In this document: piece after piece, positions 1-7,468 of the stretch
How the letters are laid out: each line of letters begins with the position of its first letter
Position numbering within the stretch: position 1 is the stretch's first letter
Assembly: GCA_040756995.1 (NCBI GenBank)
Contig: JBFLYK010000001.1
Span: 248,001-312,000 of the forward strand
Direction: 5' to 3'
From: BP-133 sp040756995
Lineage (GTDB): Bacteria > Actinomycetota > Acidimicrobiia > IMCC26256 > BP-133
DNA: 64,000 bases
Notes under the pieces: generated by a model
Seen by the model: the letters and a program-made list of their open reading frames with translations, nothing else
Told to the model about the DNA's origin: nothing
Databases searched by the model: none
Program-made: the position numbers and the translations under genes

Positions 1-189
1 CGTCTCGTCAAGGACGCCGAGGGCGCCGTAGCGAGCGTCGACCAGGTCGGTGGCGGCATCGATGATCCGCTGGAGCACCGCATTCAGGTCGAGGTCGGCG
101 CTGATCGACAGGACCGCATCCACCAGCTTCCGCAACGCCCGGGGACCGGCGTGCTCGGTCGTCACCCCTGTGCCGTGCTCGGTGGTCAC
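1..189 (-). CDS. GAF-domain sensor histidine kinase, N-terminal part (DevS/DosT-like)
   Basis: Sixty-three codons are present and the gene runs off the left edge. After a short tail the reading frame gives LRKLVDAVLSISADLDL, then LQRIIDAATDLVDARYGALG, which is the classic first helix and strand of a GAF domain in actinobacterial two-component kinases of the DevS/DosT type. The start is GTG at 189 behind a GGGG tract; a second in-frame GTG at 165 opens a near-copy of the first five codons, so either could be used. The gene points away from the DevR-like regulator at 1104, its most likely partner by family knowledge. The kinase core is outside the window, so histidine kinase activity is inferred. 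Confidence 0.75.
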   Translation of the reverse strand, partial: MTTEHGTGVTTEHAGPRALRKLVDAVLSISADLDLNAVLQRIIDAATDLVDARYGALGVLDET

Positions 190-372
190 CCCCCGGAGTG
201 TAAATGAGCCTGGTCGAGATCCCCTGGCCAAGACCCCGGCGGCCGGCGAGCGGCGCGATGGATCGGGTCCTTCGACCCGTCCGTTCGGGACGGTCGGCTC
301 TCGTCCCGGTCCCGACGGGAAGCCATGCTCCAAGGAGCCGATACCGCGGAGTCGCCCTGGGGAGAGGACACG

Positions 373-636
373 ATGACCGAATTGCTGGACTCGATGATCG
401 AATTACTGACCAGTGTTCCCATCGGTTCTCCGGAGAGGCCGGCCGGCGCCGCCACCACCCGCCGGTGTCTCCGCTGCTGGAGCGAGGATCTCCGCCCCGT
501 CGAGAGCGCCGGCGGCACGAACCTGTTCTGCACCGGCTGCCACCGCTGCTGGCGGTTCGAGGATGGCTATCTCGTCGAGGTCAACCCCTACGCCTGTTCC
601 GGCTGCGCCAACCGCAGCCTCTGCCGGCAGCGCTGA
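373..636 (+). CDS. small zinc-ribbon protein
   Basis: The 87-residue protein starts at ATG 373, nine bases after a GGAGAGGA ribosome site. The C-terminal half holds four Cys pairs of zinc-ribbon type (CLRC, CTGC, CSGC and a final C), with aromatic residues between them; the N-terminus is a short amphipathic helix. No known family is recognised. It is followed after 34 bases by the CBS protein and then devR, so it probably shares their transcript and stress setting. Function unknown. Confidence 0.6.
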   Translation: MTELLDSMIELLTSVPIGSPERPAGAATTRRCLRCWSEDLRPVESAGGTNLFCTGCHRCWRFEDGYLVEVNPYACSGCANRSLCRQR

Positions 637-670
637 CCAGCCCCCACGCCCGACCCCAAGGAGAACGTCG

Positions 671-1072
671 ATGACCGCAACTCAGACGCTGAGCGGGACC
701 GACCCGGTCCTGCGGCTGCCGCACCGCCAGCCCGTCCACGTCGGACTCGACACCACCCTGCGCGCCTGCGCCCAGGTGATGGCCGACGAGTCGATCGGCG
801 CTGTGCTCGTCCGCGGGCTCCACGGCCCGGCCGGAGTGCTCAGCGAGCGCGACATCGTCGCCGCCCTGGCCGAAGGGGCCGACGCCGACCGGGACCGGGC
901 CCGGGACTTCATGACCCCCGACATTGACGCCGTGCCGGAGACGACGCCGATCGCCGACGCCGCCCGGGAGATGCTGCGCAACGAGATCCGCCACCTGGTC
1001 GTCACCCGGGACGGGAAGACCGTCGGGCTCATTTCCAGCCGGGACGCGCTGGCGGTGCTGGCCGGCGTCTGA
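671..1072 (+). CDS. CBS-pair protein
   Basis: A 133-residue protein made almost only of two CBS motifs: the first centred on ACAQVMADESIGAVLV and the second on IADAAREMLRNEIRHLVV, each followed by the typical G-(I/L)-(I/L)-S-(E/S)-RD turn (GVLSERDIV, GLISSRDAL). Such stand-alone CBS pairs bind adenosyl nucleotides and sense energy state; several belong to the DosR regulon in mycobacteria. ATG 671 has an AAGGAG site 8 bases upstream. It lies between the zinc-ribbon gene and devR on the same strand. Confidence 0.85.
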   Translation: MTATQTLSGTDPVLRLPHRQPVHVGLDTTLRACAQVMADESIGAVLVRGLHGPAGVLSERDIVAALAEGADADRDRARDFMTPDIDAVPETTPIADAAREMLRNEIRHLVVTRDGKTVGLISSRDALAVLAGV

Positions 1073-1103
1073 CCCGCGTCCCTCGATCGGCCAGAATAGG
1101 GGG

Positions 1104-1760
1104 ATGGCGACCAAGGTCTTCCTCCTCGACGATCACGAGATCGTGCGGCGGGGGCTCCACGACCTCCTCGAGGCGGAGGAGGACCTCACCGTCGTCGGCG
1201 AGGCGGGAACCGCCGAGCAGGCCCTCAACCGGATCCCGGCCACGCAGCCCGACGTGGCCGTCCTCGACGTGCGCCTCGGCGGGGAGACGGAGAGCGGCAT
1301 CGAGGTGTGCCGGGAGGTGCGGTCCCGCCATCCCGAGGTGCACTGCATCATGCTGACGTCCTTCGCCGACGACGAGGCGCTCTTCGCCGCCATCATGGCC
1401 GGGGCGTCGGGCTACGTCCTCAAGCAGGTGCGGGGCAGCGACCTCGTCGACGCCATCCGCCGGGTGGGGCGGGGCGAGTCGCTGATCGACCCCCAGCTGA
1501 CCGGCCGGCTCCTCGAACGGCTCCGGACCAAGCCGGAGGAGGACGAGCTGGCCGGCCTGTCCGACCAGGAGCGGCGCATCCTCGACCTGATCGCCCAGGG
1601 GTACACCAACCGCCAGATCGCCGAGACGATCTTCCTGGCCGAGAAGACCGTCAAGAACTACGTGTCGAACCTCCTGGCCAAGCTTGGGATGAGCCGGCGG
1701 ACGGAAGCCGCCGCCTACGCCGCCCGGCTCACCGAGCGGCGACGCCAGGAAGGCCACTGA
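1104..1760 (+). CDS. devR: NarL/LuxR-type response regulator, DevR/DosR-like
   Basis: The 218-residue protein has a receiver domain (acidic D9-D10, phospho-acceptor D55, T85, K107) and a C-terminal LuxR-type HTH (about 150-210). The recognition helix and flanks read FLAEKTVKNYVSNLLAKLGM, nearly identical to mycobacterial DevR, including the two Lys and Asn residues that contact DNA (here K181, K184, N185). Family knowledge: DevR controls the hypoxia/NO dormancy regulon. Several DevR-like boxes lie in the next 5 kb, which supports the assignment. ATG 1104 follows a GGGGG tract. The 3' end overlaps the convergent carbamate kinase gene by 32 bases. Confidence 0.9.
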   Translation: MATKVFLLDDHEIVRRGLHDLLEAEEDLTVVGEAGTAEQALNRIPATQPDVAVLDVRLGGETESGIEVCREVRSRHPEVHCIMLTSFADDEALFAAIMAGASGYVLKQVRGSDLVDAIRRVGRGESLIDPQLTGRLLERLRTKPEEDELAGLSDQERRILDLIAQGYTNRQIAETIFLAEKTVKNYVSNLLAKLGMSRRTEAAAYAARLTERRRQEGH

Positions 1761-2682
1761 CCAGACCGGGGTCGAACTCCCAGTCCACGATCTGGGTACC
1801 CGCCGTGCCATGGCACAGCGCGGTGGCGTCGGCCACCGCCCCGATGGCGGCCCGCTTGCCGGTCTGGTGCACGAACCGGCAGGCCGACTCGACCTTGGGT
1901 CCCATGGTTGCGTCGTCGAAGCGCTGGCCCCGCAGGTCGGCGACGCTGACCCGCCCGATCGGGCGGGCGAAGGCGCTGCCCCAGTCGCTGGCCACGGCCG
2001 GCACGTCGGTGAGGTAGAGGAGCAGGTCGGCGCCGAGCAGCGATGCCAGGAGGGCGGCGGACCGGTCCTTGTCGATGACGGCCTCGACGCCGCAGAGGTT
2101 CCCGCCGGCGTCGCAGCCGACGGGGATCCCACCGCCGCCGGCGCAGATGACGACTGCCCCGGTCGCAACGAGCTGCTGGATCGTGCGCAGCTCGACGATG
2201 GCCAGCGGCTCCGGCGAGGGGACCGACCGGCGGAAGCCCTTCCCGGCGGCCTCGAGCTCCCAGCCGCGCTCCCGGCGCATCCAGTCGGCGTCCACCGGCG
2301 CCAGAACCGGACCCACGAGCTTTCGCCGGCGGCCGAACCCCGGGTCCTCCGGGTCGACCTGCACCTGGGTCAGCACGGCGGCCACCTCACGGTCGCGCAG
2401 CTCGTTCTGCAGGGCCTGCTGCAGGACATAGCCGAGGAACCCCTGAGTCTCCGCCTCGAGGATGTCGAGCGGATACCCCGTTGCTTCCCGGGAAAGAGCG
2501 CTCTGGTAGGCGAGGAGCCCGACCTGGGGGGCGCTCCCATGGGTGACCACCACATCGTGGTGCCGGGCCACGCTGGCGATGGCGGCCACCACCGCTCGGG
2601 CGCCGGCCCGGTGGGCCTCGGCCTCCAAGCCCCGCTCCGGGTCGAGCAACGCCTTGGCTCCGATGGCGATCACAACGAGCAT
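1729..2682 (-). CDS. arcC: carbamate kinase
   Basis: A 317-residue amino-acid kinase family protein of normal length for carbamate kinase, which makes ATP from carbamoyl phosphate in anaerobic arginine use. Visible signatures are VTHGSAPQVGLL near the N-terminus, VICAGGGGIPV and VIDKDRSAALLASLLGAD in the middle, and GPKVESACRFV near the end. The first motif is unusual: the normal GGNAL is here GAKALL. ATG 2682 has a GGAGG site. A DevR-like palindrome lies about 66-80 bases upstream, fitting hypoxic induction. It converges on devR with a 32-base overlap. Confidence 0.88.
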   Translation of the reverse strand: MLVVIAIGAKALLDPERGLEAEAHRAGARAVVAAIASVARHHDVVVTHGSAPQVGLLAYQSALSREATGYPLDILEAETQGFLGYVLQQALQNELRDREVAAVLTQVQVDPEDPGFGRRRKLVGPVLAPVDADWMRRERGWELEAAGKGFRRSVPSPEPLAIVELRTIQQLVATGAVVICAGGGGIPVGCDAGGNLCGVEAVIDKDRSAALLASLLGADLLLYLTDVPAVASDWGSAFARPIGRVSVADLRGQRFDDATMGPKVESACRFVHQTGKRAAIGAVADATALCHGTAGTQIVDWEFDPGLVSGLPGVAAR

Positions 2683-2747
2683 GGCGCACCTCCGCGGCCA
2701 GTCGGGTCCGTGATCCCCATGCTGGACGGAAGACGGGAAACGGGAAT

Positions 2748-2762
2748 AGGGCCGAACGGCCC
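2748..2762. promoter_or_regulatory. DevR-like box upstream of carbamate kinase
   Basis: AGGGCCGAACGGCCC is a nearly perfect dyad. It matches the reverse of the GGGACCTTCGGCCCT core seen at 3045 and 4180 at 12 of 15 positions. Its centre is 73 bases before the arcC start. A weaker match (GGACCGCTGGCCC) is at 2908-2920. Otherwise the 2683-3097 gap shows no convincing gene. Confidence 0.5.
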
Positions 2763-3044
2763 AGCCGCGGTCACCATTCGTCCGTCACGACCAGCATCAG
2801 CTGCGACCGGGCAATCCGAAGGCGATTCGGCTCGGATGAACCGAACACCGGTCCTTCAACGGGCTCACGGTGCCGAGCGCCGGGCGTTGGGGCTGGTTCT
2901 TCGGAACGGACCGCTGGCCCGAGGGCGAGTTCTTCCGGTGCCGCATCACGAGTCTCCGGATACGGATCAGCGGCGAGGCCTACGCCGGCACCGGCTCGGA
3001 GGGCAGCCGAGAGTCCAGGACTGGCCGGGACATCCGGGTGCCGG

Positions 3045-3064
3045 TTGGGGACCTTCGGCCCTAA
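3045..3064 (+). promoter_or_regulatory. DevR/DosR-like box
   Basis: TTGGGGACCTTCGGCCCTAA matches the published mycobacterial DosR consensus TTSGGGACTWWAGTCCCSAA at 16 of 20 positions, including both outer TT/AA arms. It lies 33 bases before ATG 3098 and 72 bases before ATG 3137. It is the best box in the window. Confidence 0.7.
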
Positions 3065-3097
3065 CCACCATGGGTGGCGGACGCCGATACTGGGTGC

Positions 3098-3601
3098 ATG
3101 ATCGTGAAGACCGCAGCCCGGCGACGCTCCGTGGAGATGGCCCGGCGCGTGCCGGTGGCCGTCGATACCGCCATCGACATCCTGAAGCACACCCCGGAAC
3201 GGCTCATCGGTGCCGAGTTCGCCGCCTCTTGGCTGGCGCCTGACGGCGCGGAGCGGCTGAGCGTCGACCTTCCGGGTGGGCTGCACGTCTCCCGGCACGT
3301 GCGCGTGGGGTTCGGGCCGGTCTTCCAGGAAGACGACGCTTTCGTCGTGCCCGTATGGTGGGAGGCGGCCGAGCATCCCCACCTTTTCCCGACCTTCGAC
3401 GGCGGCTTCGAGGTGCGCCCGGCCGACGACGAGACCGAGCTGCGTCTCGTTGGCAGCTACGAGCCGCCACTCGGCGCGCTCGGACGCTTCGCCGACGGCG
3501 TGGTCGGCCACCGGCTGGTGACGGCCTCACTCGACGCCCTCCTGGGTTCGGCGGTCGAGCGGCTCGCCGACGCCGCCACCATCGCCAGCGACGCCACCTG
3601 A
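3098..3601 (+). CDS. uncharacterised protein downstream of a DevR-like box
   Basis: The product is about 167 residues from ATG 3098; ATG 3137 (MARRVPVAVD) is an equally plausible start, since the reading frame becomes conserved-looking there and that start is a more usual distance from the DevR box at 3045. The protein is soluble and acidic, with repeated strand-like segments (FGPVFQEDDAFVVPVWWEAA, TELRLVGSYEPPLGALGRFAD) that resemble a SRPBCC/START-like fold, followed by a C-terminal helix. No family is recognised with confidence. Its position behind the best DevR box makes it a likely member of the local hypoxia response. Confidence 0.7.
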   Translation: MIVKTAARRRSVEMARRVPVAVDTAIDILKHTPERLIGAEFAASWLAPDGAERLSVDLPGGLHVSRHVRVGFGPVFQEDDAFVVPVWWEAAEHPHLFPTFDGGFEVRPADDETELRLVGSYEPPLGALGRFADGVVGHRLVTASLDALLGSAVERLADAATIASDAT

Positions 3602-3729
3602 CGGCGCGCGCGTCCACCGAGTCGCATCCGACGACGGGGGCCGACTGCAACCACGACACCGCTCGACCTGCCCCGCCGGAGCGGGCAGTGGCGTCCGTCC
3701 GTGTCATCGGGTTCTGCTGGGTGGGGTGG

Positions 3730-4086
3730 TCAGGCCTCCAGCGCCACCAGCCGGCGGGTCGAGCGCATGTGCTCCAGGTTGCGCGTCACCTCATCGCTGG
3801 TCCGGCCGAGCGTCCGGTCGCCCACGAGGTCGGCCAGGAGGCCGAGGCTCAGGGCCTCGGGCTGCAGGTCCTCGACCCGCACCCGGAAACCGTGCACCTT
3901 GGGGCCGCAGGCCAGGGCTCGGAGCGACGCGAAGAGCCGGGAGCCGGCTGGGATCCCGGCCAGTCCGTCGTCGCCGAAGCAGACCAGCCGGTCGCCGTCG
4001 GAGACGTAGCGCACCGCCACGGTGCGCCCGCCGGGCAGATCGATCCAGAGCGTGTGGTGGCGACCAGCTTCGATGGGAAGGGACAC
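3730..4086 (-). CDS. uncharacterised protein under a dual regulatory site
   Basis: I place the start at GTG 4086, eight bases after a GGAGG site; the open frame goes further up to 4212 but that would put both regulatory sites inside the gene. The 118-residue product is soluble, starts with a beta-rich stretch (HTLWIDLPGGRTVAVRYVSDG) and ends in helices. No family is recognised. It is the only gene behind both an 18-bp repressor-type palindrome (4137-4154) and a DevR-like box (4180-4199), suggesting combined redox and hypoxia control. Confidence 0.65.
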   Translation of the reverse strand: MSLPIEAGRHHTLWIDLPGGRTVAVRYVSDGDRLVCFGDDGLAGIPAGSRLFASLRALACGPKVHGFRVRVEDLQPEALSLGLLADLVGDRTLGRTSDEVTRNLEHMRSTRRLVALEA

Positions 4087-4136
4087 GACGGGAACCTCCT
4101 CGGCGGCGGGCCGCCGATGGCGACTTCGGACAATAT

Positions 4137-4154
4137 TTCGAGTAGATACTCGAA
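4137..4154. promoter_or_regulatory. 18-bp palindromic operator, copy 1
   Basis: TTCGAGTAGATACTCGAA has 8-bp perfect inverted arms around a 2-bp centre. The same sequence with two changes occurs at 5436-5453 in front of the ArsR-like regulator operon. It lies in an AT-rich pocket 51 bases before the GTG start at 4086, in promoter position. Confidence 0.65.
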
Positions 4155-4179
4155 TTATCGGCCGGGAGGTGCCGTGCGG

Positions 4180-4199
4180 GTAGGGACCTTCGGCCCTTC
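4180..4199. promoter_or_regulatory. DevR-like box
   Basis: GTAGGGACCTTCGGCCCTTC keeps the complete 15-base core of the box at 3045. It is 94 bases before the 4086 start and just upstream of the palindromic operator. It could also act towards the end of the cupin operon, but no plus-strand gene follows it. Confidence 0.6.
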
Positions 4200-4246
4200 C
4201 TCCGGCGGCCATCCGGACAGGATGGCCACACGAGTTGGATCCCCGA

Positions 4247-4603
4247 TCAGGGGCGACGCCGGGCGGGACTGATCTGGAGCCCGGTGCGGGCGCGGTGCAC
4301 GCTCAGGTAGACCAGTCCGGCCGCGCTGGCCTCGAGGCGGCGGTCGGCGCCCCTTGGGATGCGCACCAGATGGTGCGTCCCGACGGCAAGGGCCTCGTCG
4401 TCGACGGTGAGAGTCCCATGGCCGGCGAGGACGACGAGGAGGACGTCGACTTCGTCGTTGTGGTGGCCGGCGACGTGGCTACCCGGTGCGAGCTTGACCA
4501 GGTTGGCGTCGAGGTCGCCGCGGTGGGGAAGGGACCAGACGGCCCCGTCGGCGCCGGTGAGGTCGAGGCCGTCGAGGGCCACGGCGTCCGGTGTGGAGGT
4601 CAT
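4247..4603 (-). CDS. cupin-domain protein
   Basis: A 118-residue single cupin barrel. The first cupin motif is visible as GSHVAGHHNDEVDVLLVVLAG, with metal-type His and Glu residues, followed by the Gly of the turn; the second motif is degenerate (THHLVRIPRGADRR). Small stand-alone cupins bind metals or act as sensors or enzymes; the substrate cannot be told. ATG 4603 overlaps the stop of the upstream regulator gene by 4 bases (ATGA), so the two are translationally coupled. Confidence 0.75.
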   Translation of the reverse strand: MTSTPDAVALDGLDLTGADGAVWSLPHRGDLDANLVKLAPGSHVAGHHNDEVDVLLVVLAGHGTLTVDDEALAVGTHHLVRIPRGADRRLEASAAGLVYLSVHRARTGLQISPARRRP

Positions 4604-5325
4604 TGCCCGCCGGTGACCGGTCGCAGCCGCAGCCGGCAGCCGGCCCGGCGCGGGTCCCGGGGGACGAGGCCTTCCACCTCGACGCCGCCGGCCCGCTCGG
4701 CGACCCCCTGGGCCAGCCCGAGGTGGAGGGCACAGACGGCCTCGGGGTTGGCGCGGGCGGCGGCCTGGAAGGGACAGGACGCCAGCACGAGCTCGACGGC
4801 ACCGCCGGCCCGTGGCCGGAGGGACGGCTCGAAGCCCTGACGGGCCATCTCGGCCGTGACCGCCTCGACTCCCGTCCCGGCCAGCGCCACCCGGTCGGTC
4901 CGGCCCGCCCGCCGGCCGATGTCGACGGGCGCGTCGCCGGTGTGCAGGGCCTCGGCCAAGAGGACGGCCACCCGCTCGTAGGGTCCGCCGGCCGCCCAGC
5001 GGCCGGCGGCCTTCGGGTCGAGCCCGTATCGGAAGCGGGGGCGGCCCGGCCCGGCCCGGCGCTCGACCTCCTCGACGACGAGCCCGGCGGCGACGAGCTT
5101 GGCCAGGTGCTGGCGCACCGCCGTGTGGTGGAGGCCGATGTGTCCGGTCAGCTCGACGACGCCGACCGGGCCGCCCGCCCCTGCCAGATACCGGAAGAGG
5201 GCGTGGCGCGTCGGATCACCCAGTGCCCGGGCCTGCTCCTGCAGCGTGATCGGATCAGTGGCGGGCGGCACCGGAATCCGGATCCGAACCCACCGCAAGT
5301 CGGCGGTCGAGGTGCTGGGCGGCAC
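4600..5325 (-). CDS. ArsR-like HTH repressor with C-terminal Cys cluster (COG2345/SufR-like)
   Basis: The 241-residue protein has a winged HTH near its N-terminus (EQARALGDPTRHALFRYL, then LHHTAVRQHLAKLVAAGLV) and a C-terminal part with SCPFQAAARANPEAVCALH and a later GCRLRL, the three-Cys pattern of COG2345 regulators. In relatives such as SufR these Cys bind an Fe-S cluster. The GTG at 5325 is used here; a later in-frame GTG at about 5274 (MPPATDPITLQEQARAL) is also plausible. The same 18-bp palindrome stands in front of this operon and of the gene at 4086, so I infer autoregulation plus control of that gene. Confidence 0.82.
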   Translation of the reverse strand: MPPSTSTADLRWVRIRIPVPPATDPITLQEQARALGDPTRHALFRYLAGAGGPVGVVELTGHIGLHHTAVRQHLAKLVAAGLVVEEVERRAGPGRPRFRYGLDPKAAGRWAAGGPYERVAVLLAEALHTGDAPVDIGRRAGRTDRVALAGTGVEAVTAEMARQGFEPSLRPRAGGAVELVLASCPFQAAARANPEAVCALHLGLAQGVAERAGGVEVEGLVPRDPRRAGCRLRLRPVTGGQ

Positions 5326-5386
5326 CGAGGTGGCGTGCCACCAACTCGGCCAGCGTGACGTCCTTGAGCGTGTTGGCCATCACCAT
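5255..5386 (-). CDS. possible 43-residue leader ORF of the repressor operon
   Basis: ATG 5386 (or ATG 5380) opens a 43-codon frame that ends with TGA inside the beginning of the regulator reading frame. The peptide begins MVMANTLKDVTLAELVARH, which resembles the N-terminal region of ScdA/RIC-type iron-sulfur repair proteins (TLAELV..P.AA) but lacks their Cys motif. The ribosome site is weak (GGGAAA). It sits 50 bases after the operator at 5436. It may be a leader peptide, a truncated relative, or chance. Confidence 0.35.
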   Translation of the reverse strand: MVMANTLKDVTLAELVARHLGAAQHLDRRLAVGSDPDSGAARH

Positions 5387-5435
5387 TTTCCCGGGCTTCG
5401 GGCGGGGCCCCTCGCGCTCTCGCCCCTGAGATTAA

Positions 5436-5453
5436 TTCGAGAAGATACTCGAT
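5436..5453. promoter_or_regulatory. 18-bp palindromic operator, copy 2
   Basis: TTCGAGAAGATACTCGAT differs from the copy at 4137 at two of 18 positions and keeps the TTCGAG and ACTCGA half-sites. It lies in an AT-rich stretch 49 bases before ATG 5386 and 110 bases before the regulator start, in the expected place for autorepression. Confidence 0.65.
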
Positions 5454-5616
5454 TTAGCGGCCCACCGGCCCGCTGGTGCGGAACCAAGGTCCGCATTGTC
5501 CCAGGCAGTTGCAGCCAACGCGCAGCATGAACCCCTCCATCGCCGCCGCCAAGTTCTCGAGCACCAGTGGCCGACTCCGGTCCGAAGCGCCCGATGGCGG
5601 CCGGCGAGCCGGCCGT

Positions 5617-5943
5617 TCAGTCGGACCGGATGCGGCACCGGGTAGGGGCATCCCCGTTGAGAAGCCTCAGCGACATTCCCGGGTGGCTGGTGGGCAGCAG
5701 CTCGAGGACGTGCCCCTCGAGCGCGTCCTGCCGGTCGAGGCCACTCAGGACGATGTCCGCCCAGTCCGCTCGCGGGCACGGAAGGCCGGCCAGCAGCGGG
5801 CAGCCTCCGGGCACGGCATGCGGCCCGGGACAGAAGTCGAGGATGTAGTCCTCGGGATCGAGCAGCCCGGCCAGGAACGGATGCCAGGTCGAATCCGGAT
5901 CCTCCACCAGCACCCGCTGCGGCCCCCTGCGCCAGCGAAGCAT
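5617..5943 (-). CDS. uncharacterised 108-residue protein
   Basis: ATG 5943 follows a good GAGAGGAG site. The protein has an acidic N-terminal half (LVEDPDSTWHPFLAGLLDPEDYILDF) and several Cys (DFCPGPH, GGCPLL, LPCPRADW), which could bind metal. No family is recognised. A DevR-like box about 100-120 bases upstream (6042-6061) suggests it belongs to the same hypoxia set. Downstream, 5454-5616 holds no convincing gene. Confidence 0.6.
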   Translation of the reverse strand: MLRWRRGPQRVLVEDPDSTWHPFLAGLLDPEDYILDFCPGPHAVPGGCPLLAGLPCPRADWADIVLSGLDRQDALEGHVLELLPTSHPGMSLRLLNGDAPTRCRIRSD

Positions 5944-6041
5944 CGTGATCTCCTCTCGTGCGAGCCAGGGCTGATGCCGTCCGCATCGATGTCGCCTGAA
6001 CGTCGGAGCACCTCCATCCTCGTCACGGGCCGGGCCGCGCC

Positions 6042-6061
6042 CCAGGGCCGAAGGTCACATT
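6042..6061 (-). promoter_or_regulatory. DevR-like box
   Basis: On the minus strand AATGTGACCTTCGGCCCTGG keeps 13 of the 15 core bases of the 3045 box (GTGACC instead of GGGACC). It lies between the divergent genes at 5943 and 6165 and could serve either. Confidence 0.5.
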
Positions 6062-6164
6062 CTCCTGCCGGGACCAGGCCCCGGTTGTCCGGGGCGGTGT
6101 GGGCGGCGCGTAGGGTGTCCGGACGAGGGGCGGAGGGCCTGGGCTCTCCATCACCCTTGAAGAC

Positions 6165-6920
6165 ATGCAAGGAATGATGGAGGTCTGTCGCGGCCTCAAG
6201 GGCCCCGACCTCGATCTCATTCTCCACAGCCCCGGCGGAAGTCCTGAGGCCACTGCCAGCGTCGTGCGGTATCTGCGGCAAAAGTTCACGCACATCCGCG
6301 TGTTCGTGCCCATCGCCGCCATGTCCGCCGCGACAATGTGGGCACTGGCCTGCGACGAGATCGTGATGGGGAAGCATTCACAGCTGGGCCCGATCGATCC
6401 GCAGATCGTGATGCCACAGGGAGCCTTCCCAGCCCGGGCGATCATCCGGCAGTTCGAACGGGCGAGGGACGAATGCGCTCAAGACCCAACGAGTTTGGGT
6501 GCCTGGGTACCGATCCTCCAGCAATACGGCCCGGCGCTCCTCCAGTTCTGCGAGGACGCTCAGGTCCTCGCCCGACGCCTCGTGATCGAGTGGTCGGCGC
6601 AGTACATGTTCGCTGCCCGAGACGATCGAGCGGAGAAGGCTGCCGAAGTGGCGGAGTATTTCGCGGCCTACGAGGAGCACCGCTCACACGCGCTCGGGAT
6701 CGACCGCGAGACTGCTCAGGAACTCGGTCTCGTCATCAGGAACCTCGAGGAAGACCAGGATCTCCAAGACGCCGTGTTGAGCGTCCATCACGCGACCGTC
6801 CATACCTTTACCGGGACCGGTGCTCGGAAGATCGTCGAGAACCATCTTGGACGGGCCTTCATCCAGATCTCGGCGCAGGTCTCGATGCAGGCGCTGCTGC
6901 AACCTCCACCAGCCGTCTGA
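6165..6920 (+). CDS. SDH/ClpP-type serine protease-like protein, N-terminally short
   Basis: The 251-residue product carries the serine dehydrogenase proteinase (SDH, ClpP/crotonase-like) core: DLDLILHSPGGSPEATA, then VFVPIAAMSAATMWALACDEIVMG with the nucleophile Ser, then SQLGPIDPQIV. Family members have about 30-60 more residues before TLED. Here the matching frame runs upstream only to a TAG near 6107 and holds no start codon before ATG 6165. It may be 5'-truncated by a rearrangement or start late. C-terminal helices and AQELGLV are intact, so the main fold could form but activity is doubtful. Confidence 0.72.
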   Translation: MQGMMEVCRGLKGPDLDLILHSPGGSPEATASVVRYLRQKFTHIRVFVPIAAMSAATMWALACDEIVMGKHSQLGPIDPQIVMPQGAFPARAIIRQFERARDECAQDPTSLGAWVPILQQYGPALLQFCEDAQVLARRLVIEWSAQYMFAARDDRAEKAAEVAEYFAAYEEHRSHALGIDRETAQELGLVIRNLEEDQDLQDAVLSVHHATVHTFTGTGARKIVENHLGRAFIQISAQVSMQALLQPPPAV

Positions 6921-7064
6921 GTCAACCAGCGTCACGCTCGGTCCCCAGCGAAACGGTCACACCCTCTGTTTAGGGTGTCATCGCGAGATCAATTTGGACC
7001 GGTGGGGTTGGGGCCCCGGCCAGGCTTGGCCGCGTGCTCTGCTTCCACGAACGGAGGTATCACC

Positions 7065-7409
7065 GTGACATCGCTCGTCGGCGAGTTCTTTCTCAACCTC
7101 ATCGAGCAGGATCGCATCTGGAAGACACGGGAGGGCCGGGTTCTTCTGGTCGAGGAGCTGGAGCCGCGCCACCGGGCGAACGTGCTGACCATGCTCGGGC
7201 GCCGGGCGCCAGGACTCTACCGCGAGTGGATCCGGGAGTTCCTGGACGAGGGTGTGACCTATGCGCAGCTCGTCGATGCCGGCGTCGTGACCGGCGACCC
7301 CGGCGGCTCTCGGCCAATTGACATCGAAGGCTGGTTCGAGTCCCAGCCGCTCATCCGTCGTCTGCGCCAGCTCGAGGCTGACAGCACGGGCGCGGTCGTC
7401 GATCGCTGA
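7065..7409 (+). CDS. uncharacterised 114-residue protein
   Basis: GTG 7065 has a clear GGAGG site 7 bases upstream; the open frame before it lacks a ribosome site. The product is helical and soluble (FFLNLIEQDRIWKTREGR, then HRANVLTMLGRRAPGLYREW). No family is recognised. It lies next to the primase end and marks the left side of the conjugative element or the right side of the stress module. Confidence 0.6.
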   Translation: MTSLVGEFFLNLIEQDRIWKTREGRVLLVEELEPRHRANVLTMLGRRAPGLYREWIREFLDEGVTYAQLVDAGVVTGDPGGSRPIDIEGWFESQPLIRRLRQLEADSTGAVVDR

Positions 7410-7468
7410 CCAGCCGTGGCGAGCAGCGCTGGCCATCGACGGCCGCTCAACCCCACCGGCCGCGGTCG

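Noticed and set aside
2870..3064. Small open frame in the DevR-box gap
   Set aside because: It ends within the box, has no ribosome site and shows no protein-like composition.
7329..7348. GGCTGGTTCGAGTCCCAGCC, similar to a tRNA T-arm
   Set aside because: It lies inside a coding frame and there is no acceptor, D or anticodon arm around it.
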